Positions 1 through 7,534 of a stretch of DNA of 56,884 nt are shown here, one piece after another. Origin of the DNA: Candidatus Rifleibacteriota bacterium (GTDB lineage: Bacteria > Riflebacteria > Ozemobacteria > Ozemobacterales > Ozemobacteraceae); contig JAFXRA010000351.1 of assembly GCA_017526725.1 (NCBI GenBank), positions 1 to 56,884 of the forward strand. The letters run 5' to 3'. Under the pieces are notes generated by a model that saw nothing but the letters and a program-made list of their open reading frames with translations, was not told where the DNA came from and searched no databases. The position numbers and the translations under genes were made by a program. Every line of letters begins with the position of its first letter. Positions within the stretch are counted from its first letter, which is position 1.

Positions 1-11
1 GAAACATTTAG

Positions 12-791
12 TCATATTCTGACAGCTTCTACAAAATAATCAGTGATTTTACCTTTATCAAATCTTACTACTGTGTAGTCGCATTTAAGAGCTCCCCATT
101 TCGGAAGCAATGTAAGTGCGCGTCTATCTATATTCTTTTTCCACCACAATTCAGGTTCTATACCAAAAATTGTATTTTCGGAAGCAACCGAACCCGTATC
201 ACAGAGTAAAAAGTTATTTTCGGCATATAGAGAAGGCATTGTCATAAAACCTGTTCCAGAACCAAATATCAGAAGAGTACATCCTTTTTTTGAATATCTC
301 CAGGTTAAGGCCTGCAAATATTTAAAATCTGAACAACTTTCATTAATAATTACGGGCAAATCATCGTTTTTGTTTTGGAAAAATTCATCTAATTTTATAT
401 AGGAATTATCGACGGATATTTTTCCTTTTTGTCCGCAAGTACTTATAAACCAAAAAGCTTCATCTTTGTGATTTAAACATTTAATGCTAGTTAGGGCAGT
501 AGACCCCGGTAGGTTAAAACCTCTTAATACTGGCCAATCAGACTTTGCAAGAACTGAACGGCAGCAGTTTCGGCTTATTGCCTGTTCTCCAACCATGACC
601 AAATCAATTCCGTTATCAAAGAGCATTTCTAACTGTTCACCAAGTTTTGATGAAGTTAAAAACAAACCATCGGCATTACAAACGATTATAGAATCGCCTG
701 CGGCTTTAGCTTTTACGGTATCAACAAGCTTACGAACAGCATCTTTTGCTATTTCGTGCTGTATAGTTCCAATAAAAGCTATCGCTACCAT
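12..791 (-). CDS. YmdB-like metallophosphoesterase homologue lacking metal ligands (pseudoenzyme)
   Basis: The 259-residue protein follows the layout of the YmdB family (TIGR00282; 2',3'-cyclic nucleotide phosphodiesterase) end to end. Landmarks are the N-terminal strand FIGT, the GIDLVMVGEQ strand, the LRGFNLPG segment, and a C-terminal GSGTG...CDTGSVASENTIFGIE stretch that matches the family GTHTH...TDVGMTG...GM block. Every metal ligand known from Bacillus YmdB is changed: Asp8 is Thr9, Glu39/Asn40 are Asp41/Gly42, Asn67/His68 are Glu69/Gln70, His150 is Asn150, and His175/His177 are Gly179/Gly181. The length is normal and the frame is intact, so this is not a decaying gene. I infer a non-catalytic cytoplasmic role such as binding or scaffolding. 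It is the last minus-strand gene before the window edge. Family assignment is from remembered motifs. Confidence 0.72.
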   Translation of the reverse strand: MVAIAFIGTIQHEIAKDAVRKLVDTVKAKAAGDSIIVCNADGLFLTSSKLGEQLEMLFDNGIDLVMVGEQAISRNCCRSVLAKSDWPVLRGFNLPGSTALTSIKCLNHKDEAFWFISTCGQKGKISVDNSYIKLDEFFQNKNDDLPVIINESCSDFKYLQALTWRYSKKGCTLLIFGSGTGFMTMPSLYAENNFLLCDTGSVASENTIFGIEPELWWKKNIDRRALTLLPKWGALKCDYTVVRFDKGKITDYFVEAVRI

Positions 792-941
792 AGTAGCACT
801 ATTTTATCACAACATTTTTTATATTACTAGTTTTTAATTGTGTACTTGTTGGGATTTATTTAAAAAATTACTCCAGATTTGTCAAAAGCCGCTAAAAAAA
901 AGCTTTTCAATAAGTAAGCTAATGAGTAATTTTTTTTACTT

Positions 942-2474
942 TTAAAATTTTCCAATAAGACTTACGCCGACAGTTTTTTCTTCGACATTATTCTGATTGA
1001 AAACTTTATGTCTTTCAATATTGTTCTGGTAAGCAGTTTCGAAGGAGAGGCATTCGCCTAACCCTTTTTCAAGAGCAATTCTCCATGTTTTTCTCTTGTA
1101 GTTAGAGAACAATTCATCCTGCATATCATGATAATTAAGGTCAGCATATTCTGCCTTAAACTTAAATACCAATGATTCCATAATATCGTAATCGCAGCAG
1201 AGAGCTGCACGTCTTTCTGTTTCGTCAGGAGCATATACTCCGGTATTATAGTATTCCCTTTTTACCGAACCCAGAATTACGCTTGTACGGTAATTCTTTC
1301 CGCAATATAAGCTTTCATAGGTTACAGAATTAGCTTTATTGTTCTGATTTGCTGCATGTCTATACTTATAGAACTCGTGGCTGTAAGTAAAACTTTGAGA
1401 GTAATTCTTTGTACAGTCATAATCTACTGTCATGGCAGCATAATTAGAATAGCCATCGTGAAAATCGTTAACATTAGATTCTCTATCATAATCCTGATCA
1501 GTATATATTTCATTAAATATGACCCTCATATTGTCGGTACTCTTATAAATAGTTTCAAAACCACCGACAATTTCATTACAATCAGTATCAAGTCTGATTC
1601 TTTCACGCTGAGCAATCTCACCGAAAGCTTTCATATAAAGCTCACCGCGAGTCTGATTTAAGACATATTTTGCAGTTGGATCATCATCTCTTGGATTTCT
1701 TACATAAGTAGTATAGAAATCTATTGCATTCCGAGCAGCCATAGCGCCAGGAACCTTTTCAAAAGTTGATTTTTCACCTCTTGATGAGTTGGCGATTTGA
1801 ACATATTCGCTACGACTGGAAATAATTCCCGATACTTCAACTCCTGCACGGCCTTCTCTATAATCCATAACTCTGTCTGAAGTATATTCTCTTTCTTCAT
1901 AACTGCCAGTAAAAGCAAGACAGGTTCTTTCGTCAAAATCATGAGCTACCAAAGCTCTTCCTATGTTCGATCTGTAATCTAAGCTTTCGAATTCACCACC
2001 ATCATATATATTGTTTATATATTCAAGCTGTATATAATCATGTGGTCCTGCGGCTAAGCCGAAAGTCATACGGAAATTATGGTCTATTTCATTGTATTTG
2101 TTCGAGGTATAATCAAGACTCATAGGATCTTCTCTATTATAATGCCTTATATATAGAGATTCTTTGAAATCCAAAAAGCTGACATCACTTATATCCGTTT
2201 TTAAGGTAAAGTCCAAATCGGAATCTGTTCCATAAAAACTTCTATCATATTGTTTTTTTTCGTATCTTGGTACTGGATTAGTGTAACTGTAAACTTTATC
2301 AAAATAATCTTTTCTTGTGCTTTCAACAAAAGCTTTAATATGAGCATTACCCTCAAAGCTGACATTTTCATCAGGTTCTTGAGTCTGAGCAGCAGTAATT
2401 AATGGCTTTGAACTTATCATAAAAGTCAAAGCAAAAAGCATTGTTAAGATTATTTTTTTACTTATTTTTTTCAT
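942..2474 (-). CDS. exported protein, probable outer-membrane beta-barrel
   Basis: A 510-residue protein with a Sec signal peptide (basic KKISKK start, hydrophobic core to about residue 28, cleavage near ITAAQ). The mature part is rich in Tyr, Asp, Glu and Arg, with alternating short strands, no long hydrophobic segment and no Cys-rich motif. The chain ends in VSLIGKF; a C-terminal Phe after alternating residues is the usual outer-membrane barrel assembly signal. I do not recognise a specific family. It could be a porin-like or surface fibre-anchoring barrel. It is divergent from the sigma-54 activator at 2601, with about 126 bp between the starts, so that regulator may control it; this is inference only. 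Confidence 0.6.
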   Translation of the reverse strand: MKKISKKIILTMLFALTFMISSKPLITAAQTQEPDENVSFEGNAHIKAFVESTRKDYFDKVYSYTNPVPRYEKKQYDRSFYGTDSDLDFTLKTDISDVSFLDFKESLYIRHYNREDPMSLDYTSNKYNEIDHNFRMTFGLAAGPHDYIQLEYINNIYDGGEFESLDYRSNIGRALVAHDFDERTCLAFTGSYEEREYTSDRVMDYREGRAGVEVSGIISSRSEYVQIANSSRGEKSTFEKVPGAMAARNAIDFYTTYVRNPRDDDPTAKYVLNQTRGELYMKAFGEIAQRERIRLDTDCNEIVGGFETIYKSTDNMRVIFNEIYTDQDYDRESNVNDFHDGYSNYAAMTVDYDCTKNYSQSFTYSHEFYKYRHAANQNNKANSVTYESLYCGKNYRTSVILGSVKREYYNTGVYAPDETERRAALCCDYDIMESLVFKFKAEYADLNYHDMQDELFSNYKRKTWRIALEKGLGECLSFETAYQNNIERHKVFNQNNVEEKTVGVSLIGKF

Positions 2475-2600
2475 TATTCACTATTTGAAAAATCAATAAG
2501 GATTAAAGGTCAATTTTCACTCGACAAATATTTAAAAATTATGAACGATAAAATTCTAGAATTGAAATTTTATTAAAATGATTGTAGTATTTCTTTCCGT

Positions 2601-3725
2601 ATGACAGACAGAATTGACACAGAAAAAAATTTATTGCTGCTTCCTCCTCCAACCATACAGGATAAGAGCGACTTTTTTGACATGGTTGGTGTTTCTGAGA
2701 AAATACGCCAGGTATTTAAAAAAGTAGCAATGTATGCTCAATCAGATGCTCCTATATTAATAACAGGAGAAACCGGTGCAGGCAAGGAAGGTATAGCCTC
2801 TTCAATTCATAAATTAAGCAGAAGAGCCAATGGTCCTTTCATTACTATGAACTGTTCTGCTATAACTGACACACTTTTTGAAAGTGAACTATTCGGTCAT
2901 GAAAAAGGTTCTTTTACCGGAGCTATAAAGTCTCACAAAGGCCGATTCGAACGAGCAAACGGAGGAACCTTATTTTTAGATGAATTAGGCGACCTGCCTC
3001 CGCTTTCCCAGGCGAAACTTTTAAGAGCTTTAGAAACCTCAACAATTGAAAGAGTTGGTTCAGAAACTCCAATTAAAGTTGATGTAAGAGTTATTGCGGC
3101 AACTAATCATAATCTTGAAAAAGAATCTTTAACAGGAACTTTCCGTTCTGATTTATTCTATAGATTAAGTGCACTTCATATTCATGTACCGCCTCTTAGA
3201 GAACGCATAGAAGATATAGAACCTTTAATTCAGCATTTTATCGGGCTGTTAAACAAAAAATATGGAAGAAATGTAGCCTGCTTAACTAAAGACGCGATAC
3301 ACCTTCTTTCTCAATACAGATGGCCCGGCAATGTCAGAGAACTTAGAAATCTGATTGAAAGGCTTTTTGCCGAAAACCAGACTGATGTTATCGGCTTGCG
3401 TTCACTAACCGACTGGTTCCAGGAAAGACAGATTGCAGCACAATACGCTAGGGACCAGGAATACCATGATGTTATTATTCCGCCAAACCGTCAGCCAATT
3501 CTGCTAGGTCATAATAATCAGACGACAAATACGCCAAATGTGGTTCCTTTACCTTCCAAAGGCAAAAATATTACAAAGAAAAAAATAATAGATGCCTACA
3601 ATTTAGCTGGAGGAAATATCACTGAAGCCTCTAGAATTTTAGGAATTCACAAAGCTACTTTCTATAGAACCATGCACTCTTTAGGGCTTACAAGAGAAAA
3701 TCTGAGCCAGCAGCCTATTGATTAA
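2601..3725 (+). CDS. sigma-54-dependent transcriptional activator (AAA+ and Fis-type HTH, no receiver domain)
   Basis: This enhancer-binding protein drives RNA polymerase carrying sigma-54. The 374 residues hold a short N-terminus (1-30), an AAA+ domain with Walker A GETGAGKE (56-63), the sigma-54 contact loop GSFTGA (103-108; usual form GAFTGA), Walker B GGTLFLDE (121-128), the arginine-finger region FRSDLFYRL and YRWPGNVREL, then a C-terminal Fis-type helix-turn-helix (about 322-362, NITEASRILGIHKATFYR). There is no receiver, GAF or PAS domain, so it resembles PspF-like stand-alone activators whose activity is set by a partner protein. The GSFTGA variant is found in active family members. 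The start is the ATG at 2601; no strong ribosome-binding site is visible. I saw no clear -24/-12 site nearby. Confidence 0.93.
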   Translation: MTDRIDTEKNLLLLPPPTIQDKSDFFDMVGVSEKIRQVFKKVAMYAQSDAPILITGETGAGKEGIASSIHKLSRRANGPFITMNCSAITDTLFESELFGHEKGSFTGAIKSHKGRFERANGGTLFLDELGDLPPLSQAKLLRALETSTIERVGSETPIKVDVRVIAATNHNLEKESLTGTFRSDLFYRLSALHIHVPPLRERIEDIEPLIQHFIGLLNKKYGRNVACLTKDAIHLLSQYRWPGNVRELRNLIERLFAENQTDVIGLRSLTDWFQERQIAAQYARDQEYHDVIIPPNRQPILLGHNNQTTNTPNVVPLPSKGKNITKKKIIDAYNLAGGNITEASRILGIHKATFYRTMHSLGLTRENLSQQPID

Positions 3726-3812
3726 AAGAAAAGATTAGCAACTCAAATATATATATAAAGTTCTATTATCAGCCAAAAAAAATGCCGATATTTTTTACAG
3801 AGCTAGCTAATC

Positions 3813-4487
3813 ATGAATGTAAACCATGGAAACAATTTATCGGGCATTGAATGGCAATGCAGCCATTGCGGCGCCTTCAACAAAGTCATTGCAGCAAAAT
3901 TTTGCGGCAAATGCGGTTCTGCTCGTGAAAAAGTAATTCTTAAGCCTGTTTTAAAAGCTGAGAATAACTCTATTTCCAACGACAACAGATTATCAAACAA
4001 AACAAAAGTAAGAATTCTCGCCCGCTTAAAACGCATCTTTTATCCAACAAAAAACAAAACCTATAAAGCTGTAATTGCTTCAGCATTTATTCTGCTGGCA
4101 GCTTCTTTACTTAGTGGATACAAGCTATATACCAACGTCAATACAATACATCTTGCTAAAACAAGATTTACAGACGTTTCTTTAGACCACCCCGTTTATA
4201 CTGTTTGCAAAAATCTGCTTGATATAGACGCTATCAGCTTCAGAAAAAATATTGAATTGGCACCTTATGAACAGATTTCTGCTTCAGAATGGAACCATGC
4301 ACTTAACCAAGCTTCAAAATACCAAAACATCAAATTTTCTAAAGCCGCTTATTTTTCTAGTAACGAACCGGTTTCTATAGAAAATTTGAACAACAAGCTA
4401 AGGCTTTTAAAGCCTAACAGTTCTGAAATAACTGATACAAGCAGAATTCAGAGCTTTTATATACTAGAACAAACCTTGTTTAATTAA
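3813..4487 (+). CDS. zinc-ribbon membrane protein of unknown function
   Basis: The 224-residue protein starts with a four-cysteine zinc ribbon (C16, C19, C31, C34 in two CxxC pairs). A basic stretch (LARLKRIFYPTKNK) leads to one transmembrane helix around residues 88-107 (VIASAFILLAASLLSGY). The remaining roughly 115 residues lie on the far side and show no motif I recognise. The topology predicted from the basic residues puts the ribbon in the cytoplasm and the C-terminus in the periplasm. It is followed after 23 bp by an AMIN/STN protein and then by an SLH protein, all on the same strand, so an envelope-associated role is likely. No function can be assigned. Confidence 0.75.
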   Translation: MNVNHGNNLSGIEWQCSHCGAFNKVIAAKFCGKCGSAREKVILKPVLKAENNSISNDNRLSNKTKVRILARLKRIFYPTKNKTYKAVIASAFILLAASLLSGYKLYTNVNTIHLAKTRFTDVSLDHPVYTVCKNLLDIDAISFRKNIELAPYEQISASEWNHALNQASKYQNIKFSKAAYFSSNEPVSIENLNNKLRLLKPNSSEITDTSRIQSFYILEQTLFN

Positions 4488-4510
4488 ACAGATAAAAAGG
4501 AGAGCAAACA

Positions 4511-5233
4511 ATGAAACATAAATATATATACATATTTTATATAATGGTTCTTCTTTCTGCTATTTCATGGCGTGTTACAAGAGCCTATCCAAGTTTGTCT
4601 GAAATAAAAGACATCAATATTGTAGAATCAGATAATCAAACCCTGATAAACATAGATTTATCTAAAGCAACAAAGGTTGTTCCCTATTTAAAAGGTTCTG
4701 AAAACTGCTTTATTCTCGAATTTGATAAATCCACAATCGCAGAATCCTTAAAAACTAAAGCTTTTGCAAGCCGAGACGTAAAACTCGGCTATCTAAGTCT
4801 TATTTCTGGTGATAAAAATACTGATAAAAACTCTAAGCCTGTTTCTCAGAAAAAGGTAAAGGCAAGATTTTTCCTAAAACCAGAATGTATACCATCTATA
4901 AAATATCTTGATAATAAGGTTGTTTTAAAACTCTCTGTTAAAGAAAACCTGAATAAGCTTCATCAGCCATCTAACTCGCTGATGCACCCAAGTGAAAATA
5001 AATTTGCACCTGTTGTTTTAAGCTTAGAAAATGCACCGTTTAAGCCGGTGGTTTCAGAAATTGCAGCACAGGCAGGTATGGATCTTCACTTCAAAGGCAA
5101 TTTTCCTGAAACATTCTCTATTGAACTTCAGTCAGAAGACCCATTTAATGCAATTTGTTCTATAGCAGTAAAAACCAATGTTAATTTCTATCGTGACGGC
5201 AAAACCTGGTATATGGAAGGTTCAGCAGAATAA
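4511..5233 (+). CDS. exported AMIN + STN (secretin N-domain) protein without a secretin channel
   Basis: A strong ribosome-binding site (AGGAG at about 4499) precedes this 240-residue protein. A signal sequence covers residues 1-26. Residues about 31-75 match the AMIN domain found in PilQ and amidases (DINIVESDNQTLINIDLS, then a FILEFD strand). Residues about 165-236 match the secretin/TonB short N-terminal (STN) domain (LSLENAPFKPVVSEIAAQAG, with a closing NVNFYRDGKTWYM). PilQ-type secretins carry these two domains ahead of the N1 and channel domains; here the protein stops directly after STN. It could be a natural periplasmic partner of a type IV pilus or secretion system that binds peptidoglycan or other secretin subunits. 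The next gene starts 3 bp later. Confidence 0.72.
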   Translation: MKHKYIYIFYIMVLLSAISWRVTRAYPSLSEIKDINIVESDNQTLINIDLSKATKVVPYLKGSENCFILEFDKSTIAESLKTKAFASRDVKLGYLSLISGDKNTDKNSKPVSQKKVKARFFLKPECIPSIKYLDNKVVLKLSVKENLNKLHQPSNSLMHPSENKFAPVVLSLENAPFKPVVSEIAAQAGMDLHFKGNFPETFSIELQSEDPFNAICSIAVKTNVNFYRDGKTWYMEGSAE

Positions 5234-5236
5234 GCA

Positions 5237-6028
5237 ATGAAAAAGGCAATTATGAAAAATATAGCAACTAAAATATTTGCTTTAATTCTTCTATGCCTTG
5301 TTTTCGTCTTCTTATCAGCATTTACTTTTCCAACTAGTTCCAAATACTTAACCAGACTAGATATGGCTGTCTTAATGGAAAAGATTCTCGATGACTCTTC
5401 AATAAGCGCCAACAACCAATCTGCGCCTGTATTTTCTGATATTTCGAAAGAACAGCACAAGTCTATTGAAAAAGTTTTAAAGCTTAAGATAATGAACGGA
5501 TATCCGGATAATACTTTCAGACCAAATAAAAGCATGCACAATCTTGAAGTCGTTTCTTATCTGCAGAGACTTACAGAATATTTGAGAAAAACAAACCCAG
5601 ACTGCTACCCTGCTAAACAGCTTTTCAGATTTTTATCATATAGTGACGAACCAACAATAGCTTTTGAATATAATCCGCTTAACTTTTCAAAAGGTTTTGA
5701 AAACCCAAACGAACTAACTTCTAAAGAACTGGCTAAAGAACTGGCGAATAAGCTTACCAACAAAAAAAGCGAAGAAAAGAATTGTATTATTTCTGGACAA
5801 ATAATAGACAGCCTTACCAATAAACCTATTGAAAATGCTTTTATTTCAGCAAATAAACAGGCTATTGCAGCAGGAAAAGATGGAAGTTTCTATTTTAATC
5901 TTCCCAACAACACTACTACAGCAGATATTTTTGCGGCTGCTGACGGCTACCATTCTGCAGAAATAAGAAGAGACTTGAATTTAAGCAGAAATATGACTAT
6001 AAGACTAAGACCGATGATCTCGAATTGA
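5237..6028 (+). CDS. exported protein with SLH domain and carboxypeptidase-regulatory-like domain
   Basis: The 263-residue protein has an N-terminal hydrophobic signal (about 10-32), then an S-layer-homology motif (about 66-115; FSDI, IMNGYPDNTFRPNKSM is the diagnostic core). A low-complexity linker with repeated KELAKELANKL follows, and then a beta-sandwich of the carboxypeptidase-regulatory type (about 183-260; ISGQIIDSLTNKPIENAFISA...GKDGSFYFNLP). SLH domains tie proteins to peptidoglycan-linked polymers, including in some diderms. It ends the operon begun at 3813. An alternative start at codon 6 (ATG) would give a more usual signal peptide. The link to the AMIN/STN protein suggests a shared envelope-anchoring task, which is inference. 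Confidence 0.72.
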   Translation: MKKAIMKNIATKIFALILLCLVFVFLSAFTFPTSSKYLTRLDMAVLMEKILDDSSISANNQSAPVFSDISKEQHKSIEKVLKLKIMNGYPDNTFRPNKSMHNLEVVSYLQRLTEYLRKTNPDCYPAKQLFRFLSYSDEPTIAFEYNPLNFSKGFENPNELTSKELAKELANKLTNKKSEEKNCIISGQIIDSLTNKPIENAFISANKQAIAAGKDGSFYFNLPNNTTTADIFAAADGYHSAEIRRDLNLSRNMTIRLRPMISN

Positions 6029-6030
6029 GA

Positions 6031-6047
6031 GCCAAGTGTAGCTTGGC
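6031..6047. repeat. short palindromic repeat, copy A
   Basis: GCCAAG and CTTGGC arms around a 5-base loop, directly after the SLH gene. Three other copies in this window (6340, 11614, 49662) have GCCAAGC/GCTTGGC arms with different 3-base loops. Three of the copies share a GTG-G/T-rich flank on one side. Confidence 0.7.
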
Positions 6048-6113
6048 GTGATTGGTGATGAGGGTTTGGTGTTCAAAAGCCCCTCCGATTGCTACGCAAA
6101 CACCTCCCCTCAA

Positions 6114-6294
6114 GAGCTTGTCCGAAAACTAGAAATTTGATGAAAAAATCAGTATTTATTTGTTTGTAGCCTACCCATTGTCATAAACGTATAGCTTTCA
6201 GGGCTAAAGCCCATACGCTATACTTTTTATGACAAATGTGCAGGCTATTAGCACAATCTAATATGAATTTAAAAAGTAGTTTTCGAACAAGCTC
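6114..6294. mobile_element. 181-bp MITE-like element with terminal inverted repeats and 4-bp target duplication
   Basis: The ends are 18-bp inverted repeats (6114-6131, GAGCTTGTCCGAAAACTA; 6277-6294 its complement with one mismatch). The flanks are a perfect TCAA duplication (6110-6113 and 6295-6298). There is no coding capacity. Inside lies a long imperfect hairpin (6169-6245) with arms TAGCCTACCCATTGTCATAA and the near-complement at the right side, enclosing a 7-bp GTATAGC/GCTATAC stem. Related pieces lie at 11551-11884, 27991-28012 and 49696-49774. The structure is that of a non-autonomous element moved by a transposase encoded elsewhere; I cannot name the parent insertion sequence. Confidence 0.8.
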
Positions 6295-6339
6295 TCAAAT
6301 GGAGGCTTTAGGGCAATAACTACCAAATACAACAACTAC

Positions 6340-6356
6340 GCCAAGCGGAGCTTGGC
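6340..6356. repeat. short palindromic repeat, copy B
   Basis: Perfect GCCAAGC/GCTTGGC arms with loop GGA, on the far side of the MITE-like element from copy A. Confidence 0.7.
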
Positions 6357-6448
6357 TATGGCAATCTTCTCACAGTAAAGCGTAAAACTTCTACCCTTCT
6401 TACCCTTCCAACAATTCTCAACGCAAAGCATAACTTCTAAAAGAAATA

Positions 6449-6480
6449 TTGTTTCAAAACTTACCAAAACCGTGTATAAT
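6449..6480 (+). promoter_or_regulatory. probable promoter of the glmU-prs operon
   Basis: A perfect -10 box TATAAT (6475-6480), preceded by TG, lies 30 bp upstream of the glmU ATG. The nearest -35-like hexamer (TTGTTT, 6449-6454) is 20 bp away, which is too far for a canonical site, so this may act as a TG-assisted -10 promoter. Confidence 0.55.
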
Positions 6481-6510
6481 AGCTAAAAATATACGGTGAG
6501 GTTTAACCCC

Positions 6511-7530
6511 ATGTCAAGTGAATTACATGCTCTTATTCTTGCTGCTGGCAAGGGAACTAGAATGAAATCCGAATTACCTAAGGTAGTTCACCCAATACTA
6601 GGCCGTCCTATGGTTTCTTATGTAATAGATGCAGTAAAATCTGTGGGCTGCAACAAAACCATACTAGTTACTGGTTACAAAAGCGAAATAGTTAAAGCCT
6701 CATTAAAAGACATAAATGACGGTTCTATTGAATATACAGAACAAAAAGAACAATTAGGAACAGGTCATGCAGTTCAGTGCTATGCAAAATCTAACTTAGA
6801 ACGTCCAAAAGACCTGCTGGTTGTTTGCGGAGACACTCCCCTCATCTCAGTAGAAACCTTAAAGAAAATGGTAGAAATCCACAATCAGGAAAAACCAGCA
6901 ATCACAATGATGACTCTGGTTATGAAAGAACCTGGTAATTATGGGCGCATAATTCGTTCTAAAGACGGGAATGTTGCAGCCATTCGCGAAGCCAAAGACT
7001 GCACAGAAAAAGAACTTGAAATAAAAGAGGTCAATCTGGCTGTATATCTCTTTAATTCAGAGTTTTTGTTTAATAACATATTCAATCTTAAACCCAATAA
7101 CAAACAAAAGGAATATTATCTTACCGACCTAATAGAAATGGCTGTTAATCAGAACAAAAAGATAGTAGCCGTTATAGAAAAGGATGAATCATCCACATTA
7201 GGAATAAACAGCCGTCAGCACCTTTCAGAAGTCAGTTCAATACTTCAAAAGCAGATATTGAATAAGCTGATGGATTCCGGTGTTACTATAACCTGTCCTG
7301 AACAGACATTCATTGGACCTAAGGTAAAAATTGCTCCAGATACAGTTATAGAACCAGGATGCATGATTTACGGTTCTACAGAAATTGAAAGCAACTGTGT
7401 AATAGGACCATACGTCAAACTGAACAATGTAAAAGTTCAAAAAGATACAAGACTGCAGTTCTGTATTGTAGAAAATACAAATATCAACAACGAAAACAAA
7501 ATATCACCATTTACCTCTGTAGAAGGCTAA
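6511..7530 (+). CDS. glmU: UDP-N-acetylglucosamine pyrophosphorylase, short form of GlmU
   Basis: GlmU makes UDP-GlcNAc for peptidoglycan and LPS. The uridyltransferase half is complete: LILAAGKGTRM (9-18), ELPKVVHPILGRPM, the uracil-binding QLGTGHAVQC, the metal-binding VVCGDTPLIS, YGRI and EVNLAVYLF. The left-handed beta-helix begins (FIGPKVKIAPDTVIEPGCMI) but the protein stops at ISPFTSVEG, residue 339. E. coli GlmU continues for about 120 more residues that carry the acetyltransferase catalytic histidine and acetyl-CoA site; these are absent here and no continuation exists in other frames, because prs starts 4 bp later. I chose ATG 6511, with GGTGAGG 9 bp upstream, over the in-frame GTG at 6496. 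The operon glmU-prs order is also known from Firmicutes. Confidence 0.9.
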   Translation: MSSELHALILAAGKGTRMKSELPKVVHPILGRPMVSYVIDAVKSVGCNKTILVTGYKSEIVKASLKDINDGSIEYTEQKEQLGTGHAVQCYAKSNLERPKDLLVVCGDTPLISVETLKKMVEIHNQEKPAITMMTLVMKEPGNYGRIIRSKDGNVAAIREAKDCTEKELEIKEVNLAVYLFNSEFLFNNIFNLKPNNKQKEYYLTDLIEMAVNQNKKIVAVIEKDESSTLGINSRQHLSEVSSILQKQILNKLMDSGVTITCPEQTFIGPKVKIAPDTVIEPGCMIYGSTEIESNCVIGPYVKLNNVKVQKDTRLQFCIVENTNINNENKISPFTSVEG

Positions 7531-7534
7531 AAGA

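Noticed and set aside
2475..2600. Sigma-54 (-24/-12) promoter for the barrel-like protein next to the sigma-54 activator
   Set aside because: No GG-N10-GC pair with the flanking consensus was found by eye on the minus strand in the divergent gap.
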